A stretch of 64,000 nt of DNA, taken from assembly GCF_014698505.1 (NCBI RefSeq), contig NZ_JACJTD010000023.1, positions 1 to 64,000 on the forward strand, written 5' to 3'. The notes below the pieces were generated by a model. It was not told the origin of the DNA and searched no databases. It worked only from the letters and a program-made list of their open reading frames with translations. Shown one piece after another: positions 27,824 to 38,300 of this stretch (position 1 is its first letter; each line of letters opens with the position of its first letter). The stretch is from Nostoc foliaceum FACHB-393. Lineage in GTDB: Bacteria > Cyanobacteriota > Cyanobacteriia > Cyanobacteriales > Nostocaceae. The position numbers were made by a program, and so were the translations under genes.

Positions 27824-28943
27824 AGGTTAAATTCAGCTTGTATTCTATAATCTTTGTTAAAGATAGATTCTCTTGAATATTGGCAAGTTTGAATTCTAGT
27901 TAGAATCCAGTCAGATCCAAAGATTTATTTAATAGATACTCTTTAGGGTTAACTTTTTTTAATTTAGTCGTTCATTTCAGAAAATGAAACCTATAAATCT
28001 CATATAGATTTCATATATTTTTGCTAAACCTCATATTGAATTTTTCCACTCGCCCTTATTCATACATTTCTGAATACATCATTTTGAGCGATCGCCCTCT
28101 GTAGACTGTTTCTAAAAAAAACAGACATGATCAGCATAAACTAATAGCCGTCTATCCTTAGATATCCAAGTACTTATAGGTTTTTATACCATAGATAAAA
28201 TAACCCTGAATTTTAAAAGCCTGGTTATGTCAAGATTTATAACTGATATTGGTAATCAACCTTATTCCTAAGAAATGGTTCAAAGTCTTTGCAACTAAAG
28301 CTTACGCATTTTTTTATCAAAAAAATTATTAAAAAATTCTAAGTTATTCGTTAATTTAAATATTTTAAAAATTATGAGTGCTAAAAAAACTGTAATCTAT
28401 TATTAATTTCGCAAAATTCACGATATTTATGGGAAAAAGCTCATTTTGATGGTTTTGCAAACTCTGGTTTTTTCATCACCCATTTTTATGAACTCAGAGC
28501 TACTAAGAAGTAGCCTGTAAAAAAACGCGCATAAAATTTAGAAGCCAGAATAGTTAAAGAATTAGGAGAACCTATGATAAATAAATATAGTAACCATACA
28601 AAACTCCTTACAAATTCTGACTCCTGAGTTCTGAATTATTACAAAATAACAGTGTTTATTAGCTTGAGAACTTATCGTCAACGCTCAAATTATCGTTTGT
28701 GGGTAAGCTTTTTTTTCTTTTTAAAATAGATATTCACGGGCAATTGCCCACAAAGAGAGCATGAAAATCGGGAGTATCTCAACTTGATAAAAATATCTAG
28801 GAAAAAATCCGAAAAGCAACAACTTAAGTTTGTAGATTACCCTATACCGACAAAATTGAGATATACTCGAAAATCTCTCTTTTCCATTTCCTAATCTCCA
28901 ATTCTGCCTGCTTTTCAAAAAAGAAAGTTATCTTGAAGCTTTT
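27824..28943. other. 1.1-kb AT-rich divergent intergenic region
   Basis: Separates the sigma/TPR/caspase set (minus strand) from the AAA/YcaO/kinase set (plus strand). It is strongly AT-rich with long A and T runs and no frame that looks coding; a 65-codon minus frame at 28721-28918 lacks any recognisable feature. It must contain promoters for both sets and is long enough to hide a small RNA or a short precursor peptide, but I could not identify one. Confidence 0.5.
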
Positions 28944-30326
28944 ATGACAATAGATTTGATCCTTGATATTATTAATCGCAAGTTGGTGGAAGTCCCAGAT
29001 AATCCGCTCCATTCTACGGAAATTCTAGTTTTACAGGGGATCTGGCAGGACAAAACCTATGAGGAAATAGCTCAAGAAGAAAAATATAGCTGCGGCTACA
29101 TTACCAATGTTGTTGCTCCGCGATTGTACCAAAAACTCTCTTTGGTTTTCGGCAAGCGCGTTACAAAAAAAAATTGTCGAGTGGTGCTGGAATCTTATAC
29201 AGCAGTACAAGCTACATCAGATGTCAAGTCGCTGAAATTAAACTTTGGAGATTTCAATCTAGGTATTGAACAAAATACATCTCCTTGTTACCCCAGTGCT
29301 TCAGTCTCTCTTAACTCACCCTTTTATATTGAACATCCTAATATTCAGAAATCTGTTTATGCAGAAATTACAAAACAAGGAGCATTAGTGCGGATTAAAG
29401 CTCCGAGGGAAATGGGAAAAAGTTCTTTAATGGTGAGGATTTTAGATTATGCGGAGCGTATGGGCTACCGTACAGTTAGCTTGAACCTTGAGCAAGTTGA
29501 CCAGACAATTTTAAGCGATCCAAATCTATTTTTGCGTTGGCTATGTGCCAATATCACTCAACAGCTTCAGATGGAGCAAAAACTAGACGAATTTTGGAAT
29601 AAAGATTTCGGTAGCAAACTGAGTTGTACTTTCTATTTACGAAACTATGTACTAAAGCAAATTGATACTCCTCTGGTTTTAGCATTAGATGAGGTGAACT
29701 ATATTTTTGAGCATCCGGAAGTAGCAAAAGATTTTTTTCCCCTGTTGCGTTCGTGGTTTGAAGAAGCTAAAAGATGCAAAATCTGGCAAAAGCTACGCTT
29801 AGTGGTGGTGCATTCAACGGAAATTTATGTTCCTTTACAACTTCAGCAGTCACCTTTCAATATTGGGTTACCAATTCAGTTACCTGACTTTAATTTAGAG
29901 CAGGTGCAGCAATTAGCTCAACGTTACGATCTGAAGTGGTCTGATGGCGAGGAAGCAAAGCAATTGATGGCATTAGTTGGGGGACATCCAGGACTAATAC
30001 ACATAGCGATCTATTACCTCAGTTGTAAGAAGATAACTTTAGCGCAACTACTGGAAACTGCTCCTACATCCACTGGAATTTATGCTCATCATTTGCAGCG
30101 TCATTTGACAATGTTGCAAGAACAGCCAAAATTAGCGATCGCTCTTTACAATGTGATGAATGCTAGTGAACCTGTGCCATTAGAACCCATTATTGCTTAC
30201 AAGTTAAACAGTATGGGACTGATTAAGTTAGATAACAATAAAGCAATACCTAGTTCTCAACTATATCGGCAATACTTTCAACCAGCATCCTTAGATGAAA
30301 AAAGGCAGATAGTGAGGGTGAACTAA
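28944..30326 (+). CDS. AAA-like ATPase with N-terminal vMAP-type helix-turn-helix
   Basis: 460 residues. N-terminal 1-85 is a winged/HTH domain (EILVLQGIWQDKTYEEIAQ, CGYITNVVAPRLYQKL) of the sort found on vWA-MoxR-associated and AAA-like proteins of cyanobacteria. Then an AAA_35-like P-loop: Walker A APREMGKSSLMVRI (K159), Walker B PLVLALDEVNYIF, and the characteristic PFNIGLPIQLPDF near the end of the ATPase. A small C-terminal winged-helix part follows. ATG 28944 is the first start. No signal or membrane segment. The P-loop domain resembles the C-terminal one of the kinase at 35308-41157 in this same block, suggesting a common assembly. Confidence 0.8.
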   Translation: MTIDLILDIINRKLVEVPDNPLHSTEILVLQGIWQDKTYEEIAQEEKYSCGYITNVVAPRLYQKLSLVFGKRVTKKNCRVVLESYTAVQATSDVKSLKLNFGDFNLGIEQNTSPCYPSASVSLNSPFYIEHPNIQKSVYAEITKQGALVRIKAPREMGKSSLMVRILDYAERMGYRTVSLNLEQVDQTILSDPNLFLRWLCANITQQLQMEQKLDEFWNKDFGSKLSCTFYLRNYVLKQIDTPLVLALDEVNYIFEHPEVAKDFFPLLRSWFEEAKRCKIWQKLRLVVVHSTEIYVPLQLQQSPFNIGLPIQLPDFNLEQVQQLAQRYDLKWSDGEEAKQLMALVGGHPGLIHIAIYYLSCKKITLAQLLETAPTSTGIYAHHLQRHLTMLQEQPKLAIALYNVMNASEPVPLEPIIAYKLNSMGLIKLDNNKAIPSSQLYRQYFQPASLDEKRQIVRVN

Positions 30327-30550
30327 TATTTCAGGTAATTTATTCTGTTTCGGATTTGATTTCTATTGAGATTATTCTGTCTAGTTTCAAGATAATTTTT
30401 TCAAGAAATAATATGTCTAAAAACAATGAATTTAAAATTTAGAAAAATGGCTGCAATCACTCGTTTTTAAAGTAAAGTTTTTAGTTAAAAATAAACTCTG
30501 ATTGTTTTAGTTATATTTATTGAAATGGATTCAATGCAATAGTAAATAAG

Positions 30551-32857
30551 ATGCTGAATATACCAGTTTTCAAACATTGTTACTCCCTTGAAACGATCCA
30601 ACCAGATTGGGTATTTTTATTATCTGAAAGAGATGCAGTTTGGTTTAGCGATCGCATCTTTTATTGTTTAGCATCTTTAATCGATGGTCATCACAATATT
30701 GACGAAATTATCGACATAATTCAATTAGAACTACTGCCAGACGAAAAATTATTTCCAGACCATAATTCCTTTTTTCAAAATATTCTTGATACCAGTATAA
30801 AAGCCCAACATGCTCTATTTGAAATGGAAAGACAGGGCTATATTTTGGAACAAGATGAGGAAGTGCGATCGCACTTAGCTATCTTCTGCAATCATCTTAA
30901 TATCAAACCTAGCGAAGCTCATCGAAGATTACAATCAAATAAAGTAGCAGTAAAAACCTGCGGTTCCCTTCACGCTGAAGATTTTATTGCCATTCTCAAA
31001 TCACTTCAAATTCAAGTAGCCGATGAAGGAGATTTCACAGTAGTTTTAACTGATGATTATCTCCACCCAAATCTAGATGAATTCAATCAACAAGCGTTAC
31101 AGTCCCAATCTCCCTGGATGTTAGTCAATCCCTTGGGAACAATCGTTTGGATAGGCCCTCTATTTCAAGGTAACAAAACCGCTTGTTGGGAATGTCTAGC
31201 CCGCCGCTTACGAGATAATAAACCAGTTCAAGCATTTATTCAAAGACATAAAAACATTTCTACTCCTTTATCCCCACCTTTAGGCTTCCTAGCATCTACA
31301 GTGCAAACCGCTTTAGGAATAGCAGCCACAGAGTTATTCAAGTGGATTGTTCAAGGAGAAAATAAACGTCTAGAAGAGACTTTATTGACCTATGATACCC
31401 TCACTTTACAAACTCAAGACCATAAAGTAGTTAAGCGTCCTCAATGTCCTAGCTGTGGGGAAATATCCAATGGTTTGATAAGCAAACCCTTACCCGTTGT
31501 TTTAGAACACTGCAAAAAAACATTTACCGCAGATGGTGGACACCGTTCTTGTTCACCCCAAGAAACGCTGAGAAAATATCAACATCTTATTAGTCCGATT
31601 ACGGGTATTGTTCGAGAACTGAGCAAGATACCAGAAAATCAATTAACCCATACTTATGTTGCCAAGCACCACTTTCTGAGTATTTTTGATGATTTAACTA
31701 GCCTCCGCCAAAATATTGGAGGTAGAAGTTCAGGAAAAGGTAGAACTGATAACCAGGCTAAAGCAAGTGGCTTTTGTGAAGCCATTGAGCGATATTCTGG
31801 AGTTTTTCAGGGAGATGAAATCAAAAAAAATGCCAGTTATTACCAACTGAAAGACAAAGCGATTCATCCCAATGTTTGTATGAATTTTAGCCAACAACAA
31901 TACCAGATGCGAGAACAATGGAATACTCAATGTAAAGGTTGGTTTCAAAAAGTTCCAGAACCTTTTGATGTGGAAAGAGAAATTGACTGGACACCAGTTT
32001 GGTCGTTAACTCACGAAGAATTTAAATATCTGCCAACTGCTTATTGTTATTATGGCTATCCTTCATCTCAGCAACCTGATTGTTGGGCAGACTCCAATGG
32101 TTGTGCAGCAGGTAATACCCTTGAAGAAGCTATTCTCCAAGGATTTATGGAATTAGTAGAACGGGATTGTGTGGCTTTGTGGTGGTATAATCGCCTCCAG
32201 AAACCCCAGGTGGATTTAGACAGTTTTAATGAACCCTATTTTATAAGACTAAAACAGTATTACCAGAGTGTTGAGCGAGAACTATGGGTGTTGGATCTGA
32301 CCAGTGATTTTAATATTCCCACATTTGCCGCCATTACTCGCAGAATGAATCGGGAAGTAGAAGATATTATATTAGGCTATGGAACTCATTTTGATGCCAA
32401 AATTGCTCTGAGTAGAGCTTTGACTGAAGTTAACCAAATTCTGCCTAACCTTTTATACGCAAAAGATGATGGTAGTACTCAATATCCTGCATCTGGCGAT
32501 CGCCTAGCAATAGATTGGTGGAAAACTGCAACTTTAGTCAATCAAGCTTATCTGATTCCCGATGACAAAATTCCTGCCAAAGTCTATGCAGATTATCCCC
32601 AAATTGCCCGCGATGATTTGCTAGAAGATATCAAACTCTGTCAACAACTTGTTGAGAAAAACGGTCTAGAAATGCTCGTTTTAGATCAGACTCGTCCCGA
32701 TGTTGGACTTAGAGTAGCTAAAGTGATAGTTCCAGGAATGCGCCACATGTGGAAGCGTTTAGGTTCAGGAAGATTATATGATGTTCCTGTGAAAATGGGA
32801 TGGTTGAAAGAGCCATTAACAGAAAATCAAATTAATCCTTTTCCCATGTGGATGTGA
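30551..32857 (+). CDS. fused E1-like/YcaO cyclodehydratase (TOMM azoline synthetase, TruD/PatD type)
   Basis: 768 residues. The N-terminal part (1-390) is the leader-binding/E1-like partner domain: a winged start, then a tetra-cysteine zinc site C212-x2-C215 (CWECLARR) and C299-x2-C302 (CPSCGE). The C-terminal part is a YcaO kinase-like domain, with ATP/Mg motifs KASGFCEAIERYSG, LEEAILQGFMELVERD and LSRALTEVNQ, ending NPFPMWM, a proline-rich tail like the PxPxP of cyclodehydratases. Such enzymes use ATP to turn Cys/Ser/Thr of a precursor into thiazolines or oxazolines. The fusion class carries its own leader-binding module. No short precursor is visible nearby. ATG 30551 fits the domain start. 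Flanked by an ATPase and an amidohydrolase on the same strand. Confidence 0.85.
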   Translation: MLNIPVFKHCYSLETIQPDWVFLLSERDAVWFSDRIFYCLASLIDGHHNIDEIIDIIQLELLPDEKLFPDHNSFFQNILDTSIKAQHALFEMERQGYILEQDEEVRSHLAIFCNHLNIKPSEAHRRLQSNKVAVKTCGSLHAEDFIAILKSLQIQVADEGDFTVVLTDDYLHPNLDEFNQQALQSQSPWMLVNPLGTIVWIGPLFQGNKTACWECLARRLRDNKPVQAFIQRHKNISTPLSPPLGFLASTVQTALGIAATELFKWIVQGENKRLEETLLTYDTLTLQTQDHKVVKRPQCPSCGEISNGLISKPLPVVLEHCKKTFTADGGHRSCSPQETLRKYQHLISPITGIVRELSKIPENQLTHTYVAKHHFLSIFDDLTSLRQNIGGRSSGKGRTDNQAKASGFCEAIERYSGVFQGDEIKKNASYYQLKDKAIHPNVCMNFSQQQYQMREQWNTQCKGWFQKVPEPFDVEREIDWTPVWSLTHEEFKYLPTAYCYYGYPSSQQPDCWADSNGCAAGNTLEEAILQGFMELVERDCVALWWYNRLQKPQVDLDSFNEPYFIRLKQYYQSVERELWVLDLTSDFNIPTFAAITRRMNREVEDIILGYGTHFDAKIALSRALTEVNQILPNLLYAKDDGSTQYPASGDRLAIDWWKTATLVNQAYLIPDDKIPAKVYADYPQIARDDLLEDIKLCQQLVEKNGLEMLVLDQTRPDVGLRVAKVIVPGMRHMWKRLGSGRLYDVPVKMGWLKEPLTENQINPFPMWM

Positions 32858-33047
32858 ATGTTTTAGTTATGAAAATTTTAGCTTCCAAATAGGGAGCAAG
32901 GTATATTACTTTGTCATTATAATTATTCGTCTACTATAAGTGAACATCTAAAGGCGAATGCATGAGACAAAAACATTATTCATACAATAGTTATTGGTTG
33001 TAATATTTTCTCGTGAATGGCTGTTTTTAAATTACGAATTACGAATT

Positions 33048-34133
33048 ATGTTAAATGGATATCAAATTATTGATGCTGATTCCCATGTTATTGAGCCTCG
33101 ATCTTTGTGGGCTAAGTTTTTAGAACCAAAATTTAAGCACTTTGCTCCTTCCGCAGATATGAAAATTAAAGGAGAAGACATTGTTGAGAAGATTTCAGAG
33201 CAAGTTCGCCACCAAGGAAATAAGCAAATGATGCAAGCTCACCCCAATGCTTATTTCAAGGGGTACGATGCTGAGTCTCATGTCCAAGCAATGATACAGA
33301 TGGGGGTTGATATCGCATTCATTTATCCAACCTATGGGTTATGGCTTTGGGCTATTGACGATATGACACCAGAAGTAATGGGAGCTTTTACTCGTGCTTA
33401 CAACACCTGGTTATATGAAGAATTTTGCAGCTATGCTCCAGATAAGTTAAAAGGCGTAGGAGCTATTAATATTCATGCACCTGAAGAGATGGTGAGAGAA
33501 TTACATCACATAGCTGAGTTTGGCTGGAAGGCTGTGTTATTACGCCCCAACCCAGTTAAAGGAAGAATACTGAGTGACCCCGCTTATGAGCCATTTTGGA
33601 CAGAATGCGAAGAGATGGGAATAGCGGTGGGAATTCATGAAGGAACTCATAGTCGGTTAGCAACCACAGGAGCAGAGCGTTTTAATACTCGTTTTGCTCT
33701 CCACGCCTGCTCTCATCCGATGGAACAGATGATGGCACTTTTAGCCCTGATTGAAGGGGGTGTTTTAGAGCGTCATCCCCGTTTGAAAGTAGGTTTTCTA
33801 GAGTCTGGTTGTGGTTGGTTACCTTACTGGCTATGGCGACTAGATGAAGAGTACGAAAACTTATATTGGGAGGTTAAAGATAATGTCAAAATGAAGCCCT
33901 CAGAGTATTTTCGCCGTCAGTGCTTTATTGCGATCGCACCTACTGAACCTTACTTACCTCAAATTATCGAATACATTGGTGCTGATAACTTAATCTTCGG
34001 CTCTGATTACCCCCACATGGATCATCAGCCGAACATTGTGAAAACAGTTCTAGAGCTTGAGCCACAGTTATCTCAAGAAATAGTGCAAAAGATTGTTTGG
34101 GATAATCCTAACAATTTTTATAGTTTGGCTTGA
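33048..34133 (+). CDS. amidohydrolase-family (amidohydrolase 2) metal-dependent hydrolase
   Basis: 361 residues, TIM-barrel. Motifs: IIDADSHVIEPRSLW (D-x-H metal site), VGIHEGTHS and ACSHPMEQMM, and the C-terminal FGSDYPHMD with the catalytic Asp. It belongs with ACMSD/2-pyrone-dicarboxylate hydrolase-like enzymes, which include decarboxylases as well as hydrolases. The frame opens at TTG 32994, but a GAATTAC repeat lies there and ATG 33048 (MLNGYQIIDADSH) is the natural start. Position just after a YcaO gene recalls bottromycin clusters, where an amidohydrolase completes YcaO chemistry; here that role is inference. About 190 bp separate it from the YcaO gene. Confidence 0.8.
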   Translation: MLNGYQIIDADSHVIEPRSLWAKFLEPKFKHFAPSADMKIKGEDIVEKISEQVRHQGNKQMMQAHPNAYFKGYDAESHVQAMIQMGVDIAFIYPTYGLWLWAIDDMTPEVMGAFTRAYNTWLYEEFCSYAPDKLKGVGAINIHAPEEMVRELHHIAEFGWKAVLLRPNPVKGRILSDPAYEPFWTECEEMGIAVGIHEGTHSRLATTGAERFNTRFALHACSHPMEQMMALLALIEGGVLERHPRLKVGFLESGCGWLPYWLWRLDEEYENLYWEVKDNVKMKPSEYFRRQCFIAIAPTEPYLPQIIEYIGADNLIFGSDYPHMDHQPNIVKTVLELEPQLSQEIVQKIVWDNPNNFYSLA

Positions 34134-34177
34134 CAACTTACTAACTTTCTTAACACTGAATAAGAGGACATATCATT

Positions 34178-35227
34178 ATGAACAATCAAAAAAAACTAAG
34201 CTTTATGGACCCACTAGAATCAGAACAGTGGTATGACGACGACACCTATTATCAGATTTTATTAGTTACTCCTCCTCCCGACAAAATTGAAGGGCAATAT
34301 ATAAAAGCAACAATAGTAGCGAAAAAAAGAGAAGAGTTTAAAAAATATCTAATTGACCACAAAAGCCAAGATAAGCTAAAAGCGTATCCCCGACATAACC
34401 CTTCTGAATCGGCTAATAATATAGGCTCATATTTACCCTCACCTGGAGCGGTTTTAGCACCAGGTTTTAAAGATGTTTTACTTCAACCAGGATCTCCACA
34501 TCCCTCCATTGAACTCAATAATTTTTATGGCCCAATCCAAACTCTATTGCAAACCCGCAAAATATCCCAGCTAATTGCTAAAACTTGGTACATGTATTTA
34601 CAAGCAAAGGAAAAAAATCACCCCTGGAATAACTTTGTTAATGGCCAATGGCATGATATTGACTCTGATATATTAGACGGTCTCATAGCCAGAGAAATTT
34701 TCTTTTTTGATCAGATATCTTTTCCTGAGCATATTGAATCAGATAATTTGAAAATGTATAATCCACTACATAGTAATACGAAACCGAGTAAAAAAGCAAG
34801 GTTTTTGATTTTGCCTAATAGTAAGGGTTGGCAAGGAATTAGTTTAAGCCTCTTGATGGCAGGACAGGCATATTATCAGGTTAACAAAGAGAATCAAACA
34901 TACTATCACCAAATTTCTCAACCCATTTTGAGTACAGGTGATATAACTTTGAGATATGAACTGGAAGTAGATTGGAATAGGTTTAAAGGTGATATAAAAG
35001 AACTCCAAGTAGTTCCAGGAAAGTATTCTGTTTCTAGTAAAGCTATTGTTCCCTATCCTCCAATACCTTCTGAACGAAATCTACCTTGTGAGGACATTAA
35101 AAAATGGGCTGAGGCTGAAGATGAAGGTGGAGAACTTCCATTTTATTATAAACAAGACGGAAAGTATTTAGTAGATGTACAATATTTTTCGCCTCCCTAT
35201 CCCTATCTACCGCTTAGTACCTGTTAG
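34178..35227 (+). CDS. unrecognised protein ending in Ser-Thr-Cys
   Basis: 349 residues, family not recognised. Hydrophilic N-terminus (DPLESEQWYDDDTYYQIL), a Pro/Gly stretch (SYLPSPGAVLAPGFKD), mixed alpha/beta middle, aromatic-rich tail: SPPYPYLPLSTC then stop. ATG 34178 has AAGAGGACA 9-15 bases upstream. It follows the amidohydrolase by 44 bp and precedes the big kinase, so is likely co-transcribed with the YcaO gene. The Ser-Thr-Cys terminus consists of exactly the residues YcaO enzymes cyclise, behind a Pro/Tyr-rich stretch; that makes it a conceivable, very large substrate, but three residues can occur by chance. No membrane helix or signal peptide. Confidence 0.6.
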   Translation: MNNQKKLSFMDPLESEQWYDDDTYYQILLVTPPPDKIEGQYIKATIVAKKREEFKKYLIDHKSQDKLKAYPRHNPSESANNIGSYLPSPGAVLAPGFKDVLLQPGSPHPSIELNNFYGPIQTLLQTRKISQLIAKTWYMYLQAKEKNHPWNNFVNGQWHDIDSDILDGLIAREIFFFDQISFPEHIESDNLKMYNPLHSNTKPSKKARFLILPNSKGWQGISLSLLMAGQAYYQVNKENQTYYHQISQPILSTGDITLRYELEVDWNRFKGDIKELQVVPGKYSVSSKAIVPYPPIPSERNLPCEDIKKWAEAEDEGGELPFYYKQDGKYLVDVQYFSPPYPYLPLSTC

Positions 35228-35234
35228 AAAAATT

Positions 35235-35282
35235 AGAGCATCCTAACTAAAATTACAATCTTGTACAGATATAGGATGCTCT
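35235..35282 (+). terminator. hairpin between the 349-aa gene and the kinase gene
   Basis: AGAGCATCCTA (35235-35245) is exactly complementary to 35272-35282, an 11-bp stem with a 26-base loop. No T-tract follows, so it may be a processing or partial termination point that reduces kinase expression relative to the upstream genes. Confidence 0.5.
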
Positions 35283-35307
35283 CGGTAAATAACTATAAAT
35301 ACTTTTT

Positions 35308-38300
35308 ATGTCTAACGCAGCAAATATAATAAAATACCAAATTTCTGAAAAAATATATGAAAGTGCTAATTCGTTAGTTTATCGAGGTTTTTTTCGGTCA
35401 AATAACCAACCGATTATTCTGAAAATTCTCAAAGAGAATTACCCATCTTCTTCAGAACTAACCCGATATAAACAAGAATATGAAATCACTCTTTCTTTAA
35501 ACGGAGATGGCATTATCAAAGCCCACGAATTACAGCGATATAAGAATAGTTTAGTAATGCTGCTGGAAGACTTTGGAGGTCAATCTTTAAACCTGTTAAT
35601 ATCCAAGTATAAATTTAAATTAGAAGAATTTATCACCATTGCCATCAAGACTACTGAAAGTTTAGCAGCTATTCACACCGCTAATATTATTCACAAAGAC
35701 ATTAACCCTGCCAACATTGTCTATAACCCAGAAACTGGACAAGTCAAAATTATTGACTTTGGAATTTCTACCCGTTTATCCCAAGAAAATCAGACGATTT
35801 GCAACATCAATCAATTAGAAGGAACCTTAGCTTACATCGCCCCAGAGCAAACTGGTAGAATGAACCGAGGTATAGATTACCGTAGTGATTTTTATTCTCT
35901 TGGTGTCACCTTCTATGAAGTCTTGACCCATCAACTTCCCTTTGTAAGCAATGACCCAATGGAATTAGTCCATTGTCATATCGCTCAACATCCGAAACCA
36001 CCTCATGAACTAATCCCCTCTATCCCCTTAACAGTATCTAATATCATCATCAAACTGTTAGATAAAATCCCAGAAGAACGATACCAAAGTGCTTGGGGAA
36101 TCAAAGCAGATTTAGAAACCTGTCTTGAACAATTAAAGACTCTGGGGCAAATTTCTCAGTTTTCTTTAGGAAGCCAAGATATTTCTGATAAGTTTCATAT
36201 TCCCCAAAAACTTTATGGTCGTGAACAGGAAATCACTCAACTATTAACCACCTTTGACCGAGTTAGCCAAGGTACTACTGAGATAATACTAGTTTCAGGT
36301 TATTCAGGCATTGGCAAATCTGCCTTGGTCAATGAAATTCACAAACCTATTACACACCGACGAGGATATTTCATTCATGGCAAATTTGACCAGTTGCAGC
36401 GTGATATTCCTTACGCAGCAATCACACAAGCTTTTGGTGATTTAATACGTCAACTCCTGAGTGAATCTGAAATAACCCTACAAACTTGGAAACAGACAAT
36501 TTTAGAAGCTTTGGGAAATAATGGTCAAACCATTATCGATGTAATTCCTGATTTGGAAAAGATTATCGGTAAACAGTTACCTGTTGAACAACTAGCAGCA
36601 ACTGAAGCTCAAAATCGGTTTAACTTATTCTTTGAAAGATTTATTAGCATTTTTACCCAAAAAGAACATCCTTTAGTTATCTTCCTAGATGATTTACAGT
36701 GGGCAGATTTATCATCTTTAAATTTAATTGAGCGATTAATCACCAATCCTGACAGTCAGTATTTATTGATAATAGGGACATACCGAGATAATGAAGTCAG
36801 CCCTACCCACTCTTTAATTCACACCTTAGAGCAAATTAAAAAAGCAGAAGCTACAGTCAGTCAAATAAGGCTTCAACCTTTGGCAATAAACCATGTTAAC
36901 CAATTAATTGCTGATACCCTAAATTGCTCAATAGAAAATTCAAAACCTCTAGCAGAGTTAGTGAGTCAAAAAACTGGTGGCAATTCTTTTTTTATAACCC
37001 AATTACTCCAAACATTATACAAAGAAAAGCTACTAGTATTTAATACCCCTGAATTTCCCCTTACTAAGGAGCAAAGTAAAGGGAAGTTTTGGCAATGGGA
37101 TATTGAACAAATTCAAAAACTAGGAATAACTGATAATGTGGTTGAGTTAATGACCAGGAAGATTGAAAAACTGGATGAAGCCACCCAGAATGTTTTAAAA
37201 TTAGCTGCCTGTATAGGAAACAAATTTAATTTAGAAATCCTTTCCGTTGTCAATAGAAAATCTCAAACAGTTACCTCTCAAGAACTACAACCAGCACTTA
37301 ACGAAGGATTGATTATTCCCTTAAATAATGAGTATAAAGTGCCTTTAATATGGAGTCAGGAGGAAATGTCAAGTGATACTTCTGAAATCTCCTCTGCTTT
37401 CGTCCCCAAATATCCTGAATCTATTCCCTATAAATTTTTGCATGACCGAGTTCAGCAAGCTGCTTATATTCTAATTCAAGAAGAAGATAGAAAAGCGGTT
37501 CATCTGCAAATAGGTCGTCTGTTATTGAAAAACACTCACGACAATGAGTTAGAAGAAAATATTTTTAATATTGTCAATCAACTCAACGAAGGAGCAGAAT
37601 TACTAACTGAAAAATTAGAGATAGATGAGCTAGCTAAATTGAATCTTGAAGCAGCAAAAAAGTCCAAGACATCTACAGCTTATGAACATGCTCTCAAATA
37701 TTTAGAAACTGGATTAAGTCTCTTAGCATCCAATAGCTGGGATTATCAGTATAAATTGACATGGGAATTGCATATAGAAACCTTAGAGCTACTTTACTTA
37801 ACCACTAAATTTGAGCAATTTGAACAACTAGCTGCAACACTTCTAAAAAAAACCGAAAATCTCATAGATAAAGCCAAGATTAACCAACTAAGGATAGTAT
37901 ACTATTTCACGACACTTAACCCCCATAAGGCAATAGATACTGCCCTAAAGACTTTACTAGAATTTGATATAAATATTTCTATAAAAACCAGTAACATCCA
38001 AAAGAAAATTGAACAACAGCAAGACTTTATTAAATCATTTTTACAAGAAAAAAATATTGAAGATATTGAGGATTTAGCTAACTTACCTGTAATGAGTGAC
38101 CAGACTAGAATAGCAGTAACACTAATACTACAGCAAGTTAGTTCAGCTACACTTACAATAAATTTTCCTTTAGCTGTTGAAATTATATTAACCCAAGTTA
38201 ATCTCTGTATAAAATATGGAAATCCGCTTCAAGCAGGTTATATATATAGTACTTATGGAATGCTTTTGTGTAGCATAAAAGGAGAAATTAACTATGGAAA

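Noticed and set aside
28721..28918. 65-codon minus-strand frame in the divergent gap, with hydrophobic C-terminus, considered as a small membrane peptide or RiPP precursor
   Set aside because: No ribosome site, AT-driven residue composition (Phe/Leu/Arg), no Ser/Thr/Cys-rich core; looks like chance in AT-rich DNA.
32961..33002. 13-residue frame MRQKHYSYNSYWL between YcaO and amidohydrolase genes as a precursor peptide
   Set aside because: Too short for a leader plus core and without Cys or clear cleavage site.
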